A stretch of 64,000 nt of DNA, taken from NCBI GenBank assembly GCA_018713515.1, contig DVOO01000027.1, positions 90,142-154,141 on the forward strand, written 5' to 3'. The notes beneath the pieces were generated by a model, which was not told where the DNA came from, made no database searches, and was given only the letters and a program-made list of their open reading frames with translations. The position numbers and the translations under genes are program-made. Within the stretch, counting starts at the first letter, position 1, and the number at the start of each line of letters is the position of its first letter. Shown in pieces: positions 17,750-26,531 of this stretch. Source of the DNA: Candidatus Scatomonas pullistercoris. GTDB taxonomy: Bacteria > Bacillota > Clostridia > Lachnospirales > Lachnospiraceae.

Positions 17750-20700
17750 TTACAGCTTTTCTACTGCCATTATCACTTTTTCAGAGTTAATATTCCATTC
17801 CTTCTCATAGCCTCTGGTTTCATCCAGAATGATCTGGTCCGCAAGAACCTCCGATCGGATTTCCTCGCTGTGCTCCTTCAGAATCGTCTCGATTTTCCGG
17901 TTATCCCTGGCGTAGACATTGATTCTGTCCATCACCTCAAAACCGGCTTCTTTTCTCATGGTCTGAATCTTGCTGACCAGCTCCCGGACAAATCCCTCTT
18001 CCACCAGCTCCGGCGTCAGGTTGGTATCCAGGACTACGGAAATGGACTGGTCGGATTCCGTCACATATCCCTCTTTCTGCAGGGTCTCGATCAGCAGATC
18101 TTCTTTTAATAATACAATTTCCGTTCCGTTAATGTCAAGTTTCAGCTCTCCTGTGCTGCGGACCTCCTCCATGGCCGCATTTCCGTCAATCTCAGACAGC
18201 GCAGCCCGGATGCCTCCCACCAGCTTGCCGAACTTTGGCCCCACGGTCTTCAGCTGGGGCTTGAAGCTGTAGGAAATATAGGTTCCGATATCATCGGTAA
18301 ATTCTACTTTCTTGATATTCAGCTCATCCTGGATAATGGTCTGATAAAAATCAGAAAGCTGCCAGCTGCTCTTCACCAGCATTCTGGAAAGGGGCTGGCG
18401 GTTTTTCATGGAAGCCGCATTCCGGCAGGCCCTTCCCATGACCACAATCTCCAGCAGATGGGCCATATCCTCTTCCAGGGTCCTGTCGATCCATTCCGTC
18501 TTTACAGACGGATAGTCGCAGAGATGAATGCTCTCCGGGGCATCGCGATCAATGCCGCGCACCAGATTCTGGTAGATATCCTCTGTCATAAAGGGAATCA
18601 TGGGCGCTGCCGCCTTGCAGAACTCCACCAGGGCGGTGTACAGAGTCATGTAGGCGTTGATCTTATCCTGCTCCATCCCCTTGGACCAGAATCGCTCACG
18701 GCTCCGGCGCACGTACCAGTTGCTCATATCATCCACAAAGGCCTCCAGGGCTCTGGCCGCCTCGGGGATCTTATAATTTGCCAGGTCATCATCTGCCGCC
18801 TGGATCGTGGAATTCAGCCGGGAAAGCAGCCATTTATCCATAACGGACAGCTTATCGTAATCCAGCGTATATTTTGTGGCATCAAAATTATCAATGTTGG
18901 CATACAGCACAAAGAACGCATACGTATTCCACAGGGTTCCCATAAACTTTCTGGAATATTCCGTCACCGCCTTGCCGTGGAAGCGGTTGGGCAGCCAGGG
19001 CGCGCTGTTGATATAGAAATACCAGCGGATGGCATCCGCTCCATAAGTCTCCAGCGCATCAAAGGGATCCACCGCATTTCCCTTGGACTTGCTCATCTTC
19101 TGCCCGTTCTCATCCTGTACATGGCCCAGAACAATCACGTTTTCGTAGGGCGCCCTGTTAAAGATCAGAGTGGAGATGGCCAGCAGAGAGTAGAACCATC
19201 CTCGGGTCTGATCCACCGCCTCAGAAATAAACTGGGCAGGGAACTGTTTCTCGAACAGATCCTTATTTTCAAAAGGATAGTGATGCTGGGCGAAGGGCAT
19301 GGAGCCGGAATCAAACCAGCAGTCAATGACCTCCGGCACCCGCTTCATGGTCTTCCCGCACTTGGGGCAGGGGAAGGTCACCGCGTCAATGTAGGGCCGG
19401 TGCAGCTCGATATCGTCGGGACAGTTGTCGGAAAGAGATTTCAGTTCCTCGATGCTGCCCACGGAATGCATGTGCCCGCAGTCCTCGCAGACCCAGATAT
19501 TTAAAGGTGTTCCCCAGTAGCGGTTCCGGGAAATACCCCAGTCCTGGACATTTTCCAGCCAGTCTCCGAAACGTCCCTTGCCGATGCTCTCGGGAATCCA
19601 GTTAATTGTATTGTTGTTGCGGATCAGATCCTCTTTTACCGCTGTCATCTTGATGAACCAGGACTCTCTCGCGTAGTAGATCAGCGGCGTGTCACAGCGC
19701 CAGCAGTGGGGATACTCGTGCTCAAACTTGGGAGCATCGAAGAGCTTTCCTTCTTTGTCCAGATCCTTCAGCACCAGTGGATCTGCCTTCTTTACGAAAA
19801 TTCCTCCATAGGGGGTTTCCGCCGTCAGATTGCCCTGTCCGTCCACAAACTGTACAAAGGGCAGATTATACTCCCGTCCCACACGGCTGTCATCTTCACC
19901 GAAGGCCGGGGCGATGTGAACGATTCCGGTACCGTCGGTCATGGTAACGTACGTATCACAGGTTACAAAGTGCGCTTTCTTTTTCTGTTTTGCCGCTGCT
20001 TCTCCGGCACAGGCAAACAGAGGCTCATATTCCTTATATTCCAGAGCCGTTCCCTTGAAGGTATCCAGCACTTCATAGGCCTTTATGCCCTTTTCCTCAT
20101 CTCCCAGCTTTCCCAGAACTTTATCCAGCAGGGCTTCCGCCATATAATAAGTATAACCGTCTGCCGCCTTTACCTTACAGTAGTTTTCCTCCGGGTTCAC
20201 GCAGAGGGCCAGGTTGGAGGGCAGTGTCCAGGGCGTTGTGGTCCAGGCCAGGAAGTAGGCATCCTCATTCTTCACCCGGAAGCGGACAACCGCGGAGCGC
20301 TCCTTCACCGTTTTATATCCCTGGGCCACCTCCTGGGCGGACAGGGGCGTACCGCAGCGGGGACAGTAGGGGACGATCTTAAAGCCCTTATACAGAAGGC
20401 CTCTGTTCCAGATCTCCTTCAGCGCCCACCATTCGGACTCAATAAAGGTATTATCGTAGGTTACGTAGGGGTGCTCCATATCTGCCCAGAAACCTACCGT
20501 TCCGGAAAAATCCTCCCACATGCCCTTGTATTTCCAGACACTCTTCTTACATTCTTTAATAAAGGGCTCAATGCCGTACTCCTCGATCTGCTCCTTGCCG
20601 TTTAATCCCAGCTTTTTCTCCACTTCCAGCTCTACGGGGAGGCCGTGGGTATCCCATCCGGCCTTTCTGGGAACTTCATAGCCCTTCATGGTGCGGTATC

Positions 20701-20908
20701 TGGGGATCATATCCTTGATCACACGGGTCAGCACATGACCGATGTGGGGCTTGCCGTTGGCCGTGGGCGGGCCGTCGTAAAAGGTATACATGGGAGAACC
20801 TTCCCTCTCCTTCATACTCTTCTCGAAGATCTGCTCCGCATCCCAGAATTTTTTTGTCTGCTTTTCTCTTTCAACAAAATTCAGGTTGGTATCTACTTTC
20901 TGATACAT
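17750..20908 (-). CDS. ileS: Isoleucine--tRNA ligase
   Basis: 1052 aa, class I synthetase that charges and edits tRNA-Ile. The HIGH motif is KPHIGH (53-58), and KMSKSKGNAVDPFDAL lies in the second half of the catalytic core. The editing domain includes WTTTPWTLPSNLAL. The C-terminal anticodon-binding region has MDKWLLSRLN. The ATG at 20908 follows AAGGAGG; an in-frame reading starting at 21040 would run into the leader terminator, so it was rejected. The gene is preceded by a T-box leader and followed at 15 bp by glgP. Length and the absence of a C-terminal zinc knuckle fit the eukaryote-like IleRS2 type seen in many clostridia. Confidence 0.97.
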   Translation of the reverse strand: MYQKVDTNLNFVEREKQTKKFWDAEQIFEKSMKEREGSPMYTFYDGPPTANGKPHIGHVLTRVIKDMIPRYRTMKGYEVPRKAGWDTHGLPVELEVEKKLGLNGKEQIEEYGIEPFIKECKKSVWKYKGMWEDFSGTVGFWADMEHPYVTYDNTFIESEWWALKEIWNRGLLYKGFKIVPYCPRCGTPLSAQEVAQGYKTVKERSAVVRFRVKNEDAYFLAWTTTPWTLPSNLALCVNPEENYCKVKAADGYTYYMAEALLDKVLGKLGDEEKGIKAYEVLDTFKGTALEYKEYEPLFACAGEAAAKQKKKAHFVTCDTYVTMTDGTGIVHIAPAFGEDDSRVGREYNLPFVQFVDGQGNLTAETPYGGIFVKKADPLVLKDLDKEGKLFDAPKFEHEYPHCWRCDTPLIYYARESWFIKMTAVKEDLIRNNNTINWIPESIGKGRFGDWLENVQDWGISRNRYWGTPLNIWVCEDCGHMHSVGSIEELKSLSDNCPDDIELHRPYIDAVTFPCPKCGKTMKRVPEVIDCWFDSGSMPFAQHHYPFENKDLFEKQFPAQFISEAVDQTRGWFYSLLAISTLIFNRAPYENVIVLGHVQDENGQKMSKSKGNAVDPFDALETYGADAIRWYFYINSAPWLPNRFHGKAVTEYSRKFMGTLWNTYAFFVLYANIDNFDATKYTLDYDKLSVMDKWLLSRLNSTIQAADDDLANYKIPEAARALEAFVDDMSNWYVRRSRERFWSKGMEQDKINAYMTLYTALVEFCKAAAPMIPFMTEDIYQNLVRGIDRDAPESIHLCDYPSVKTEWIDRTLEEDMAHLLEIVVMGRACRNAASMKNRQPLSRMLVKSSWQLSDFYQTIIQDELNIKKVEFTDDIGTYISYSFKPQLKTVGPKFGKLVGGIRAALSEIDGNAAMEEVRSTGELKLDINGTEIVLLKEDLLIETLQKEGYVTESDQSISVVLDTNLTPELVEEGFVRELVSKIQTMRKEAGFEVMDRINVYARDNRKIETILKEHSEEIRSEVLADQIILDETRGYEKEWNINSEKVIMAVEKL

Positions 20909-20997
20909 GCATTTCCTCCTTAAAAAAGCTTTGCGGTAATTATTCCTGCCCGCAGGACTTTCACCTGACCGGACTGTCCGATGGATGTCCCTGTCAA

Positions 20998-21250
20998 AGA
21001 AAAAAGCGTCCGTCCCGTAACAGGACGAACGCCTCTGCATTCGCTGACCACCTTTTACATACCATCATATGCTGTCCTTTTAACGCCGGACCTGCGGCCT
21101 TGCTTACTGTAACTTTCAGCTCGGCAACTCGGAAGAGATGTTCCGCTGTCCTTACTCGCACCGGGCTTCCACCTTCCCCGGCTCGCTTTGGCTTTCCGCG
21201 GCAGCGTACTGGCTTCGTCAATGTTTTTGACTGGTAAAATTACACTGCCA
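20998..21250 (-). ncRNA. T-box leader (isoleucine type) controlling ileS-glgP
   Basis: Read on the minus strand from about 21250. Stem I contains the GGTGGAAGCCCGGTG element, and the specifier region GCGGAACATCTC offers ATC, an Ile codon. The T-box sequence AGGTGGTCAGCG lies near 21042-21053. A terminator GCGTTCGTCC/GGACGGACGC with six T lies at 20998-21032. Uncharged tRNA-Ile would pair with the T-box bulge and stabilise the antiterminator, letting transcription reach ileS. Known family: T-box riboswitches of aminoacyl-tRNA synthetase genes. The exact specifier position is inferred. Confidence 0.85.
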
Positions 21251-21252
21251 CT

Positions 21253-21282
21253 ATTATAAGTATGGACTTCCGTCCTTGTCAA
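21253..21282 (-). promoter_or_regulatory. Promoter of the T-box-ileS-glgP transcript
   Basis: Minus strand TTGACA (21277-21282) and TATAAT (21253-21258) with 18 bp between, both perfect consensus. Expected start near 21246, at the head of the T-box. Confidence 0.85.
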
Positions 21283-21324
21283 GTAGGAAGTGAAGTTATT
21301 CCGTCAAAAGAAGTGAAGCTGAGA

Positions 21325-22434
21325 TTATTCCGTCAAAAATCCGAACTCCACATAACCCTCCGGCCAGTTTCCTGTGACCAGATATACATACCCGGGCTCT
21401 GCCCCGGGGATCACCCATTCTCCTTCCTGCCGAACCACCTCTGCCGCCGCTCCCGGGCCGGCCTGAGCTATATCTTTCAGATCCCGGGCGCTGGCCGGCC
21501 AGCGGAGCACTTCCGCGGATTCCATCTCCCGGGAGGGGAGAAGCTTCAGGTCTGCCGGGCCTTCCAGCCGGATCTCTGTCAGATCCTTCCATTCCAGGAT
21601 ATGGGCACCGCAGGCGACCACCCCATGTCCCTCTCCATTCTCATCTACATACGTCCATTCGTAATTTCCGGATGTAAGAACTGCCGAAGTGACAAGCTCT
21701 CCTTCTGTATATTCCAGATTCATGGACGGAATCTCTGAAGGATCCGGCTCCGTATAAATCTTCTCAAGCAAATGCCGGTACGGCTCCGCGTCCGCCTCCG
21801 TGCCTTCCCGGATCCGTACTGCTCTCGTAACTCCCTGATACTGGCCGGGATAGCTCTCCAGCATAATGCCGTCCCCGTACAGTTCCACCGTATCTCCCGC
21901 TTCCAGCTCCTCCGGAGACAGACTTTCTCCATCGGGGCCTGCGATGGTTTCGGGAAGAGAGGCTGTAAAGAGGCCGCCCTTCTCATCCACAAAGTAAAGA
22001 TCTCCGGAAGGATCGCGAAGCACCATGGCCTTCATGGCCGGCTCTTGCGAATGATTTGTATCTGAGGGAAGTTCTATCTCTTCCGCCGCCACTGCCGCAG
22101 CAGAAATCTCTTCCCACATGTCTTCCAACGGCTCAAGACCTGCTGTATAAATCCTTTCGTACAAATCTCCGTCTTTCAGTTTCACACGAAAGCTGATAAC
22201 CGTCCCTCCTGCTGTGCGTGCCTGCTGCGGTTTTCCGGCGGCCTGAAGCTTTCTGTAAACCTCCTCAACCTCATTTTCTTCCGTCACAACTTTCTTTTCC
22301 GCAGCTGCCGGAACCCCCTCAAAACGATATACTTCAATGCTTTTTACATCTTCAATTTGAAAAGGAAGCTTTTGTATTCCGCAGCCCGCACATAAAACCG
22401 CTGCCAGGGCGAGTATAAATCCTGTCTTTTTCAT
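21325..22434 (-). CDS. Lipoprotein of unknown function
   Basis: 369 aa. The signal peptide ends in a lipobox (AAVLCAGC), so Cys18 should be lipidated and the protein anchored outside the membrane. The rest is acidic and mixed alpha/beta with no catalytic motif recognised. Two stretches look alike: SIEVYRFEGVPAAAEKK at 32-48 and IEWKDLTEIRLEGPADLKL-type sequence near 290. This hints at two related beta domains, but the evidence is thin. The ATG follows GGAGGA. It is 90 bp after the exonuclease gene on the same strand. Its last codons and stop are duplicated just downstream (21296-21309). Confidence 0.7.
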   Translation of the reverse strand: MKKTGFILALAAVLCAGCGIQKLPFQIEDVKSIEVYRFEGVPAAAEKKVVTEENEVEEVYRKLQAAGKPQQARTAGGTVISFRVKLKDGDLYERIYTAGLEPLEDMWEEISAAAVAAEEIELPSDTNHSQEPAMKAMVLRDPSGDLYFVDEKGGLFTASLPETIAGPDGESLSPEELEAGDTVELYGDGIMLESYPGQYQGVTRAVRIREGTEADAEPYRHLLEKIYTEPDPSEIPSMNLEYTEGELVTSAVLTSGNYEWTYVDENGEGHGVVACGAHILEWKDLTEIRLEGPADLKLLPSREMESAEVLRWPASARDLKDIAQAGPGAAAEVVRQEGEWVIPGAEPGYVYLVTGNWPEGYVEFGFLTE

Positions 22435-22524
22435 GGCAGATTCCTCCTTTTTCCATACAGTGGCTGCCGGAGAGCGTACTGTTGCGAAGCCTGCCGGAAA
22501 AAAGCAAATTTTTCATCGATAAGA

Positions 22525-23496
22525 TTATTTCTTTCCCTCTTTCCTTTTTTCCTCCTGCCTTTTTCTTCTTCTTTTTTCTCTGACCTCCTCCTTTTTCCCC
22601 CGGATTTCCTCTGCCTCCGGCTCGCTGCTGACCTTAATGGTTTTCACCACATAGAACCGACCCTCATCGGTCTTCTTCAGCCGGATCTTTCCCTTCAGAT
22701 ACCCGTGAACCGGGCAGACGGCAATACTGTAATAATTCTTGGAATTTACGGAAAACCACCACAGCTTTTTTCTGGCATTCCGGCCGCAGAGACAGCAGTG
22801 AGTGGCCCGCACCTCCCGGTCCGCCATAGCCTCCTCTTTCGTACGGAATTCCCGGGAAATAAACTTGGAATATCCATTATAGACCGCGTGAATCTCATCC
22901 TTCTTTGTTTTTGGATTCTGATATACGTCAATGGAATCGTAGGCCAGCATTACATCCATATCGATTCTCTGAAAAATCTCCGCCGTATACCAGGCATCGG
23001 AAAGCGCCTGATGAAAATCCATCTTTTTCTCCAGCTTCAGATAATCAATGCCGTATTCCAGAGATCTGCGGCTCTTCATATCCTCATAATTCACCGCAAA
23101 CAGCTTCTGCACATCATAATAGTGCAGCGGCCCCCGCAGCAGGTGCAGCACTTTATGATACTTCATATTTCGCTGGAGTTCCGTGAGATCTATGGTGCCC
23201 CAGGTGCAGAACAGAGCGTCTGATCCCGCCCAGGCAAAAAATTCGCGCACTGCCTCCACAAAAGGAATTCCCCCGTCCAGATCCTCCTGCTCAAGCTTTA
23301 CGATCTCCTTCGTCCGGAAATGCAGCTTCGTATAGACAGCCGGCTTTATGATCCTGTGAAATCTGTCCACATATTCTCTGTCTTTATTCAGTTTTACAGC
23401 CCCGATCTCAATGATCTCAAAGGGCAGCCTTTTTATTTCTTTTTCTTTTCCATATGGACACTGGTTCCATTCCAGATCAAACACTACATAATTCAT
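22525..23496 (-). CDS. DEDDh-family 3'-5' exonuclease
   Basis: 323 aa. The N-terminal RNase T-like fold has VVFDLEWNQ (first Asp and Glu, residues 7 and 9), CTWGTIDLTELQRNM (second Asp) and DFHQALSDAWYTAEIF (His and final Asp). That completes the DEDDh metal site. The C-terminal 130 residues include a CCLCGRNARKK zinc-knuckle-like stretch and a very basic tail (EVREKRRRKRQEEKRKEGKK) suited to nucleic acid binding. Related enzymes are KapD- and ERI-1-like exonucleases that trim RNA. Substrate is unknown here. It has its own promoter at 23564-23592. Confidence 0.88.
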   Translation of the reverse strand: MNYVVFDLEWNQCPYGKEKEIKRLPFEIIEIGAVKLNKDREYVDRFHRIIKPAVYTKLHFRTKEIVKLEQEDLDGGIPFVEAVREFFAWAGSDALFCTWGTIDLTELQRNMKYHKVLHLLRGPLHYYDVQKLFAVNYEDMKSRRSLEYGIDYLKLEKKMDFHQALSDAWYTAEIFQRIDMDVMLAYDSIDVYQNPKTKKDEIHAVYNGYSKFISREFRTKEEAMADREVRATHCCLCGRNARKKLWWFSVNSKNYYSIAVCPVHGYLKGKIRLKKTDEGRFYVVKTIKVSSEPEAEEIRGKKEEVREKRRRKRQEEKRKEGKK

Positions 23497-23563
23497 GTTC
23501 TGTCTCTACCCGCCGAACTTTCTTTTTCAGAGCAGCCTGCAGACGGCTTTTCTGTCTGCACTT

Positions 23564-23592
23564 AGTATACCGTATTTTTCCTATGCCTACAA
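23564..23592 (-). promoter_or_regulatory. Promoter of the exonuclease gene
   Basis: Minus strand TTGTAG (plus CTACAA, 23587-23592), 17 bp, TATACT (plus AGTATA, 23564-23569). A hairpin TGCAGACGG/CTGTCTGCA follows at about 23538-23560, in the leader. Confidence 0.6.
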
Positions 23593-23611
23593 TGAAAAAG
23601 GAGTCTTTCTG

Positions 23612-24208
23612 TCAATCCTGCAGACCCAGAGCATCCATCTCTGCGCGGACGCTGTCCTCACAGGAACGCATGGCGAGGATACTTTTCTCCATCAGCTCAT
23701 CCAGTGTCCATCCCAGACGTTCCGCGCCCTCCGAGATGATTTCCCGGGAGCAGCCCGCCGCAAACCGCTTATCCTTGAATTTTTTCTTCAGACTCTTCAG
23801 CTCCATATCCGTCACACTCTTTGAAGGGCGCATCCTGGCCGCCGCTCCGATCAGTCCCGTCAGCTCGTCCACGGCAAACAGAATCTTTTCCATCTGGTGC
23901 TCCGGCTCCACATCGCTGCAGATTCCGTACCCATGGCTGACCACCGCATGGATCAATTCCGGCTCCGCCCCGGCCTCCTTCAGAAGCTCCGGAGCCCTTT
24001 TGCAGTGTTCCTCCGGATACTGTTCAAAATCAATATCGTGGAGAAGACCCGCCGTTCCCCAGAAGTCCGCATCCTCTCCAAATCCCTGATCCTCGGCGAA
24101 CCAGCGCATGCAGCCTTCCACGGTCAGGCCGTGAAGGATATGGAAAGGTTCCTGATTATATTTTCGGAGAAGGGACAGAGCCGCCTCATGGGTCAATTTT
24201 GTCTTCAT
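23612..24208 (-). CDS. HD-domain protein
   Basis: 198 aa. The HD phosphohydrolase signature is HGLTVEGCMRWF, then GLLHDIDFEQYPEEHC (the HD pair) and IHAVVSHGYG. HD-domain proteins are metal-dependent phosphohydrolases acting on nucleotides or related phosphates. This compact clostridial type has no known substrate. The ATG at 24208 follows GAGGAGG; an upstream in-frame start at 24250 has no ribosome site. It lies on the minus strand next to the divergent tRNA-Arg gene. Confidence 0.86.
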   Translation of the reverse strand: MKTKLTHEAALSLLRKYNQEPFHILHGLTVEGCMRWFAEDQGFGEDADFWGTAGLLHDIDFEQYPEEHCKRAPELLKEAGAEPELIHAVVSHGYGICSDVEPEHQMEKILFAVDELTGLIGAAARMRPSKSVTDMELKSLKKKFKDKRFAAGCSREIISEGAERLGWTLDELMEKSILAMRSCEDSVRAEMDALGLQD

Positions 24209-24298
24209 ATGTGTTTCCTCCTCAATGACTTTTTTCTCAGTATAGCACATCCGGGAGCGGCGAGCACCTCCCCTCTCCGGCAGTTCTGAAATTTTTCA

Positions 24299-24327
24299 TT
24301 GAAAAAAGATGAAAATTATAGTATGAT
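24299..24327 (+). promoter_or_regulatory. tRNA-Arg promoter
   Basis: TTGAAA (24299-24304), 17 bp, TATGAT (24322-24327), 20 bp before the tRNA 5' end. Confidence 0.7.
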
Positions 24328-24347
24328 AGATGGCGTACTGAAAATAT

Positions 24348-24421
24348 GTTTCCGTAGCTCAGCTGGATAGAGCGACCGCCTCCTAAGCGGTAGGTCGGGT
24401 GTTCGAATCACCTCGGGAACG
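24348..24421 (+). tRNA. tRNA-Arg, anticodon CCT (reads AGG)
   Basis: 74 nt. Acceptor GTTTCCG pairs with CGGGAAC (one G-U), discriminator G. Anticodon stem ACCGC/GCGGT encloses loop CTCCTAA, so the anticodon is CCT. The T loop is GTTCGAATC. CCA is not encoded. Confidence 0.96.
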
Positions 24422-24428
24422 CGAGTAA

Positions 24429-24471
24429 AAGAGGCTGTGAAAAAATGATTTCTCATTTTTCACAGTCTCTT
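24429..24471 (+). terminator. Terminator of tRNA-Arg
   Basis: AAGAGGCTGTGAAAAAATGA pairs with TCATTTTTCACAGTCTCTT around a short loop, followed by CTGTTTTTCT. Confidence 0.9.
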
Positions 24472-24479
24472 CTGTTTTT

Positions 24480-24810
24480 CTCTTGGGAATTTTTTTGATT
24501 TCCAGACGTCTTATCCATCAGATCACTGAGATGGATGAATATCTTCAGCAACTGGAAAATCACCGTGCAGGCAACCGCCGCATGCGCCCGTTTTCCCGTC
24601 AGCAGAAAAGGAAGCCCACCTATGGCAGGCTTCCCGGTATTTTGGTGATGAAATATCTATCCTTCTATAATACTCTCCCTTTTGCTTTTCCGAGTGGATC
24701 CACACCTCCTTTTTCTTAAGATGTACTCATCATACTCCTTAAATGTGATGGCATGGTGATAATTTTAGAAAACAATTCTTAAGTTCCTTAATATTCCGTG
24801 AATTACTTTT
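24480..24810. other. Intergenic stretch without a convincing gene
   Basis: 330 bp between the tRNA-Arg terminator and the riboswitch promoter. On the minus strand, AAGGAG and AAGGAGGTG sites occur near 24742 and 24710, a 60-codon reading runs from about 24705 to 24523, and a hairpin GGAAGCC/GGGCTTCC followed by TTTTCT lies near 24609-24636 inside it. The short peptide matches nothing I recognise, and the internal hairpin argues against a real gene. It could be the remnant of a small gene or an antisense RNA. Confidence 0.4.
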
Positions 24811-24814
24811 ACAT

Positions 24815-24843
24815 TTGACACCACTGCTGTTTCAGCATATAAT
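24815..24843 (+). promoter_or_regulatory. Promoter of the glycine riboswitch transcript
   Basis: TTGACA (24815-24820), 17 bp, TATAAT (24838-24843), perfect consensus, about 30 bp before the first aptamer. Confidence 0.85.
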
Positions 24844-24870
24844 TATTTTCATGAATTGCATACTGCCAGT

Positions 24871-25045
24871 GGAAAGCTGCAGGAAAGAGGCAAAAAAGCC
24901 CGCCGACGGAATAATACTCTCAGGCATCCTTCAGTAAGAAGGAGAGGACTGCAGCCGGATGGCTCTCTGGAGAATCCCGCACAAGGGTGCCGAAGGTGAA
25001 AGCAGATCAGCGACTGCGAATCTCTCAGGCAAAAGGACAGTGAAT
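24871..25045 (+). ncRNA. Tandem glycine riboswitch
   Basis: Two gcvT-type aptamers in a row. The first spans about 24876-24957: P1 GCTGCAG/CTGCAGC, core GCCCGCCGACGG, then CTCTCAGGCATCC. The second spans about 24962-25042: CTCTCTGGAGAATCCC, GGGTGCCGAAGGTGAAAGC, then the hallmark CTCTCAGGCAAAAGGACAG. Tandem glycine aptamers are an established RNA family that binds glycine in cells with glycine excess. It is followed by a terminator hairpin and then a sodium:alanine/glycine symporter gene. Whether glycine turns the gene on or off is not settled from sequence. Confidence 0.93.
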
Positions 25046-25100
25046 CATCAGCGCTCCGCGTCTTACGCGCCGGGGCAGCTCTTCATATTGACCAGATTTG

Positions 25101-25126
25101 TCCGCGGGATTTTCCGCGGATTTTTT
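25101..25126 (+). terminator. Expression-platform terminator of the glycine riboswitch
   Basis: TCCGCGG (25101-25107) pairs with CCGCGGA (25114-25120), with a 6-nt loop and six T. It lies between the second aptamer and the symporter start. A second GC-rich stem around GCGCTCCGCGTCTTACGCGC (25051-25070) could serve in switching. Confidence 0.85.
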
Positions 25127-25160
25127 ATTTATCACAAATGAGAGGGAATGGAGAAAAACA

Positions 25161-26528
25161 ATGGACAGCTTTGCAAACTTTGTAGAACAAATCGTTGATA
25201 CTGTAAACACTTTTCTCTGGGATTACGCGCTTCTGATCTTGCTTGTAGGCGCCGGCATCTTTTTCACCGTCATGCTGCGGTTCATCCAGGTGCGCAAATT
25301 CGGAGCGGGAATGAAATCCCTGTTCGGAAACTTTTCCCTGCACGGAAAGGGCAGCGAAAAGGGGCTCAGTTCCTTTCAGGCGCTGACCACGGCCGTGGCG
25401 GCCCAGGTGGGAACCGGAAATATTGCCGGCGCGGCTACAGCCATAGCGGCCGGAGGCCCCGGCGCCATCTTCTGGATGTGGGTCAGCGCTTTCTTTGGAA
25501 TGGCCACCATCTACGCTGAGGCTGTCATGGCCCAGAAAACCCGGGTGGAAGAGGACGGATCCATCACAGGCGGACCCATCTATTACATCCGATATGCCTT
25601 TAAGGGACGCTTCGGAAAATTCCTGGCCGGATTTTTCTCCGTGGCTGTAATCCTGGCTCTGGGCTTCATGGGAAATATGGTTCAGTCCAACTCCATCGGC
25701 GAATCCTTCCACAACGTATTTAACATAAATCCTCTGATTGTGGGCATTATCGTTGGCGTGATAGCCGGTTTTATCTTCCTGGGCGGCATTAAGCGAATCG
25801 CCCGCTTTACAGAAAAGATCGTGCCTCTGATGGCTGTCCTGTATATTGTCGGCTGCGTAATCGTTCTGATTCTGACCGGCTCCGGCGTGGGACAGGCCTT
25901 CCATGATATTTTCGTGGGCGCTTTTAATCCCCAGGCCATTGCCGGCGGCATGCTGGGCGTCACAGTACAGAAAGCCATGCGCTACGGCGTTGCCAGAGGC
26001 CTTTTTTCTAATGAGGCCGGCATGGGCTCCACCCCCCACGCCCACGCCACTGCGGATGTGAAACATCCCTCGGACCAGGGAATCATCGCCATGATGGGCG
26101 TATTTATCGATACTTTTGTAATCCTGACCCTGACCGCTCTTGTGATTGTTTCCACCGGCGTATGGAACAACGGGCTGACGGGCGCGGCCCTGGCCCAGAG
26201 CGCTTTTGACCTGGCCTTCGGGTCTTTCGGAGAAATCTTTATTGCCATCTGCATGCTGTTTTTCGCCTTCACTACCATCGTCGGCTGGTACTACTTCGGC
26301 GAAGTGAATGTGCGCCATCTGTTCGGCAAAAAAGCCGTCAAGTTCTATGCAGTTCTTGTGGTTGCCTTCGTGATCCTGGGCTCTACTTTAAAGGTGGATC
26401 TGGTATGGAACATGTCGGATATGTTCAACGGCCTGATGGTGCTGCCCAACCTGATCGGCCTTCTGGCCTGTACCCTGACCGTATACCGGATTACAAAGGA
26501 AAATGAAAAGAAAAAATTTGTAAAATGA
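25161..26528 (+). CDS. Sodium:alanine/glycine symporter (AGCS family)
   Basis: 455 aa integral membrane protein with about 10 helices. It imports glycine or alanine with sodium. Family signatures are FQALTTAVAAQVGTGNIAG and GPGAIFWMWVSAFFGMATIYAE, plus the C-terminal VARGLFSNEAGMGSTPHAHA. The ATG at 25161 was chosen over the in-frame 25098 codon because that one lies in the riboswitch terminator. The tandem glycine riboswitch directly upstream makes glycine the most likely cargo. The gene stands alone on the plus strand, ending in a bidirectional terminator shared with the M20 gene. Confidence 0.96.
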   Translation: MDSFANFVEQIVDTVNTFLWDYALLILLVGAGIFFTVMLRFIQVRKFGAGMKSLFGNFSLHGKGSEKGLSSFQALTTAVAAQVGTGNIAGAATAIAAGGPGAIFWMWVSAFFGMATIYAEAVMAQKTRVEEDGSITGGPIYYIRYAFKGRFGKFLAGFFSVAVILALGFMGNMVQSNSIGESFHNVFNINPLIVGIIVGVIAGFIFLGGIKRIARFTEKIVPLMAVLYIVGCVIVLILTGSGVGQAFHDIFVGAFNPQAIAGGMLGVTVQKAMRYGVARGLFSNEAGMGSTPHAHATADVKHPSDQGIIAMMGVFIDTFVILTLTALVIVSTGVWNNGLTGAALAQSAFDLAFGSFGEIFIAICMLFFAFTTIVGWYYFGEVNVRHLFGKKAVKFYAVLVVAFVILGSTLKVDLVWNMSDMFNGLMVLPNLIGLLACTLTVYRITKENEKKKFVK

Positions 26529-26531
26529 CAT

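Noticed and set aside
16280..18109. 609-codon plus-strand reading opposite glgP and ileS
   Set aside because: It crosses two intact genes on the other strand and shows no domain.
20908..21040. N-terminal extension of ileS
   Set aside because: It would translate the T-box terminator region; the ATG at 20908 has AAGGAGG.
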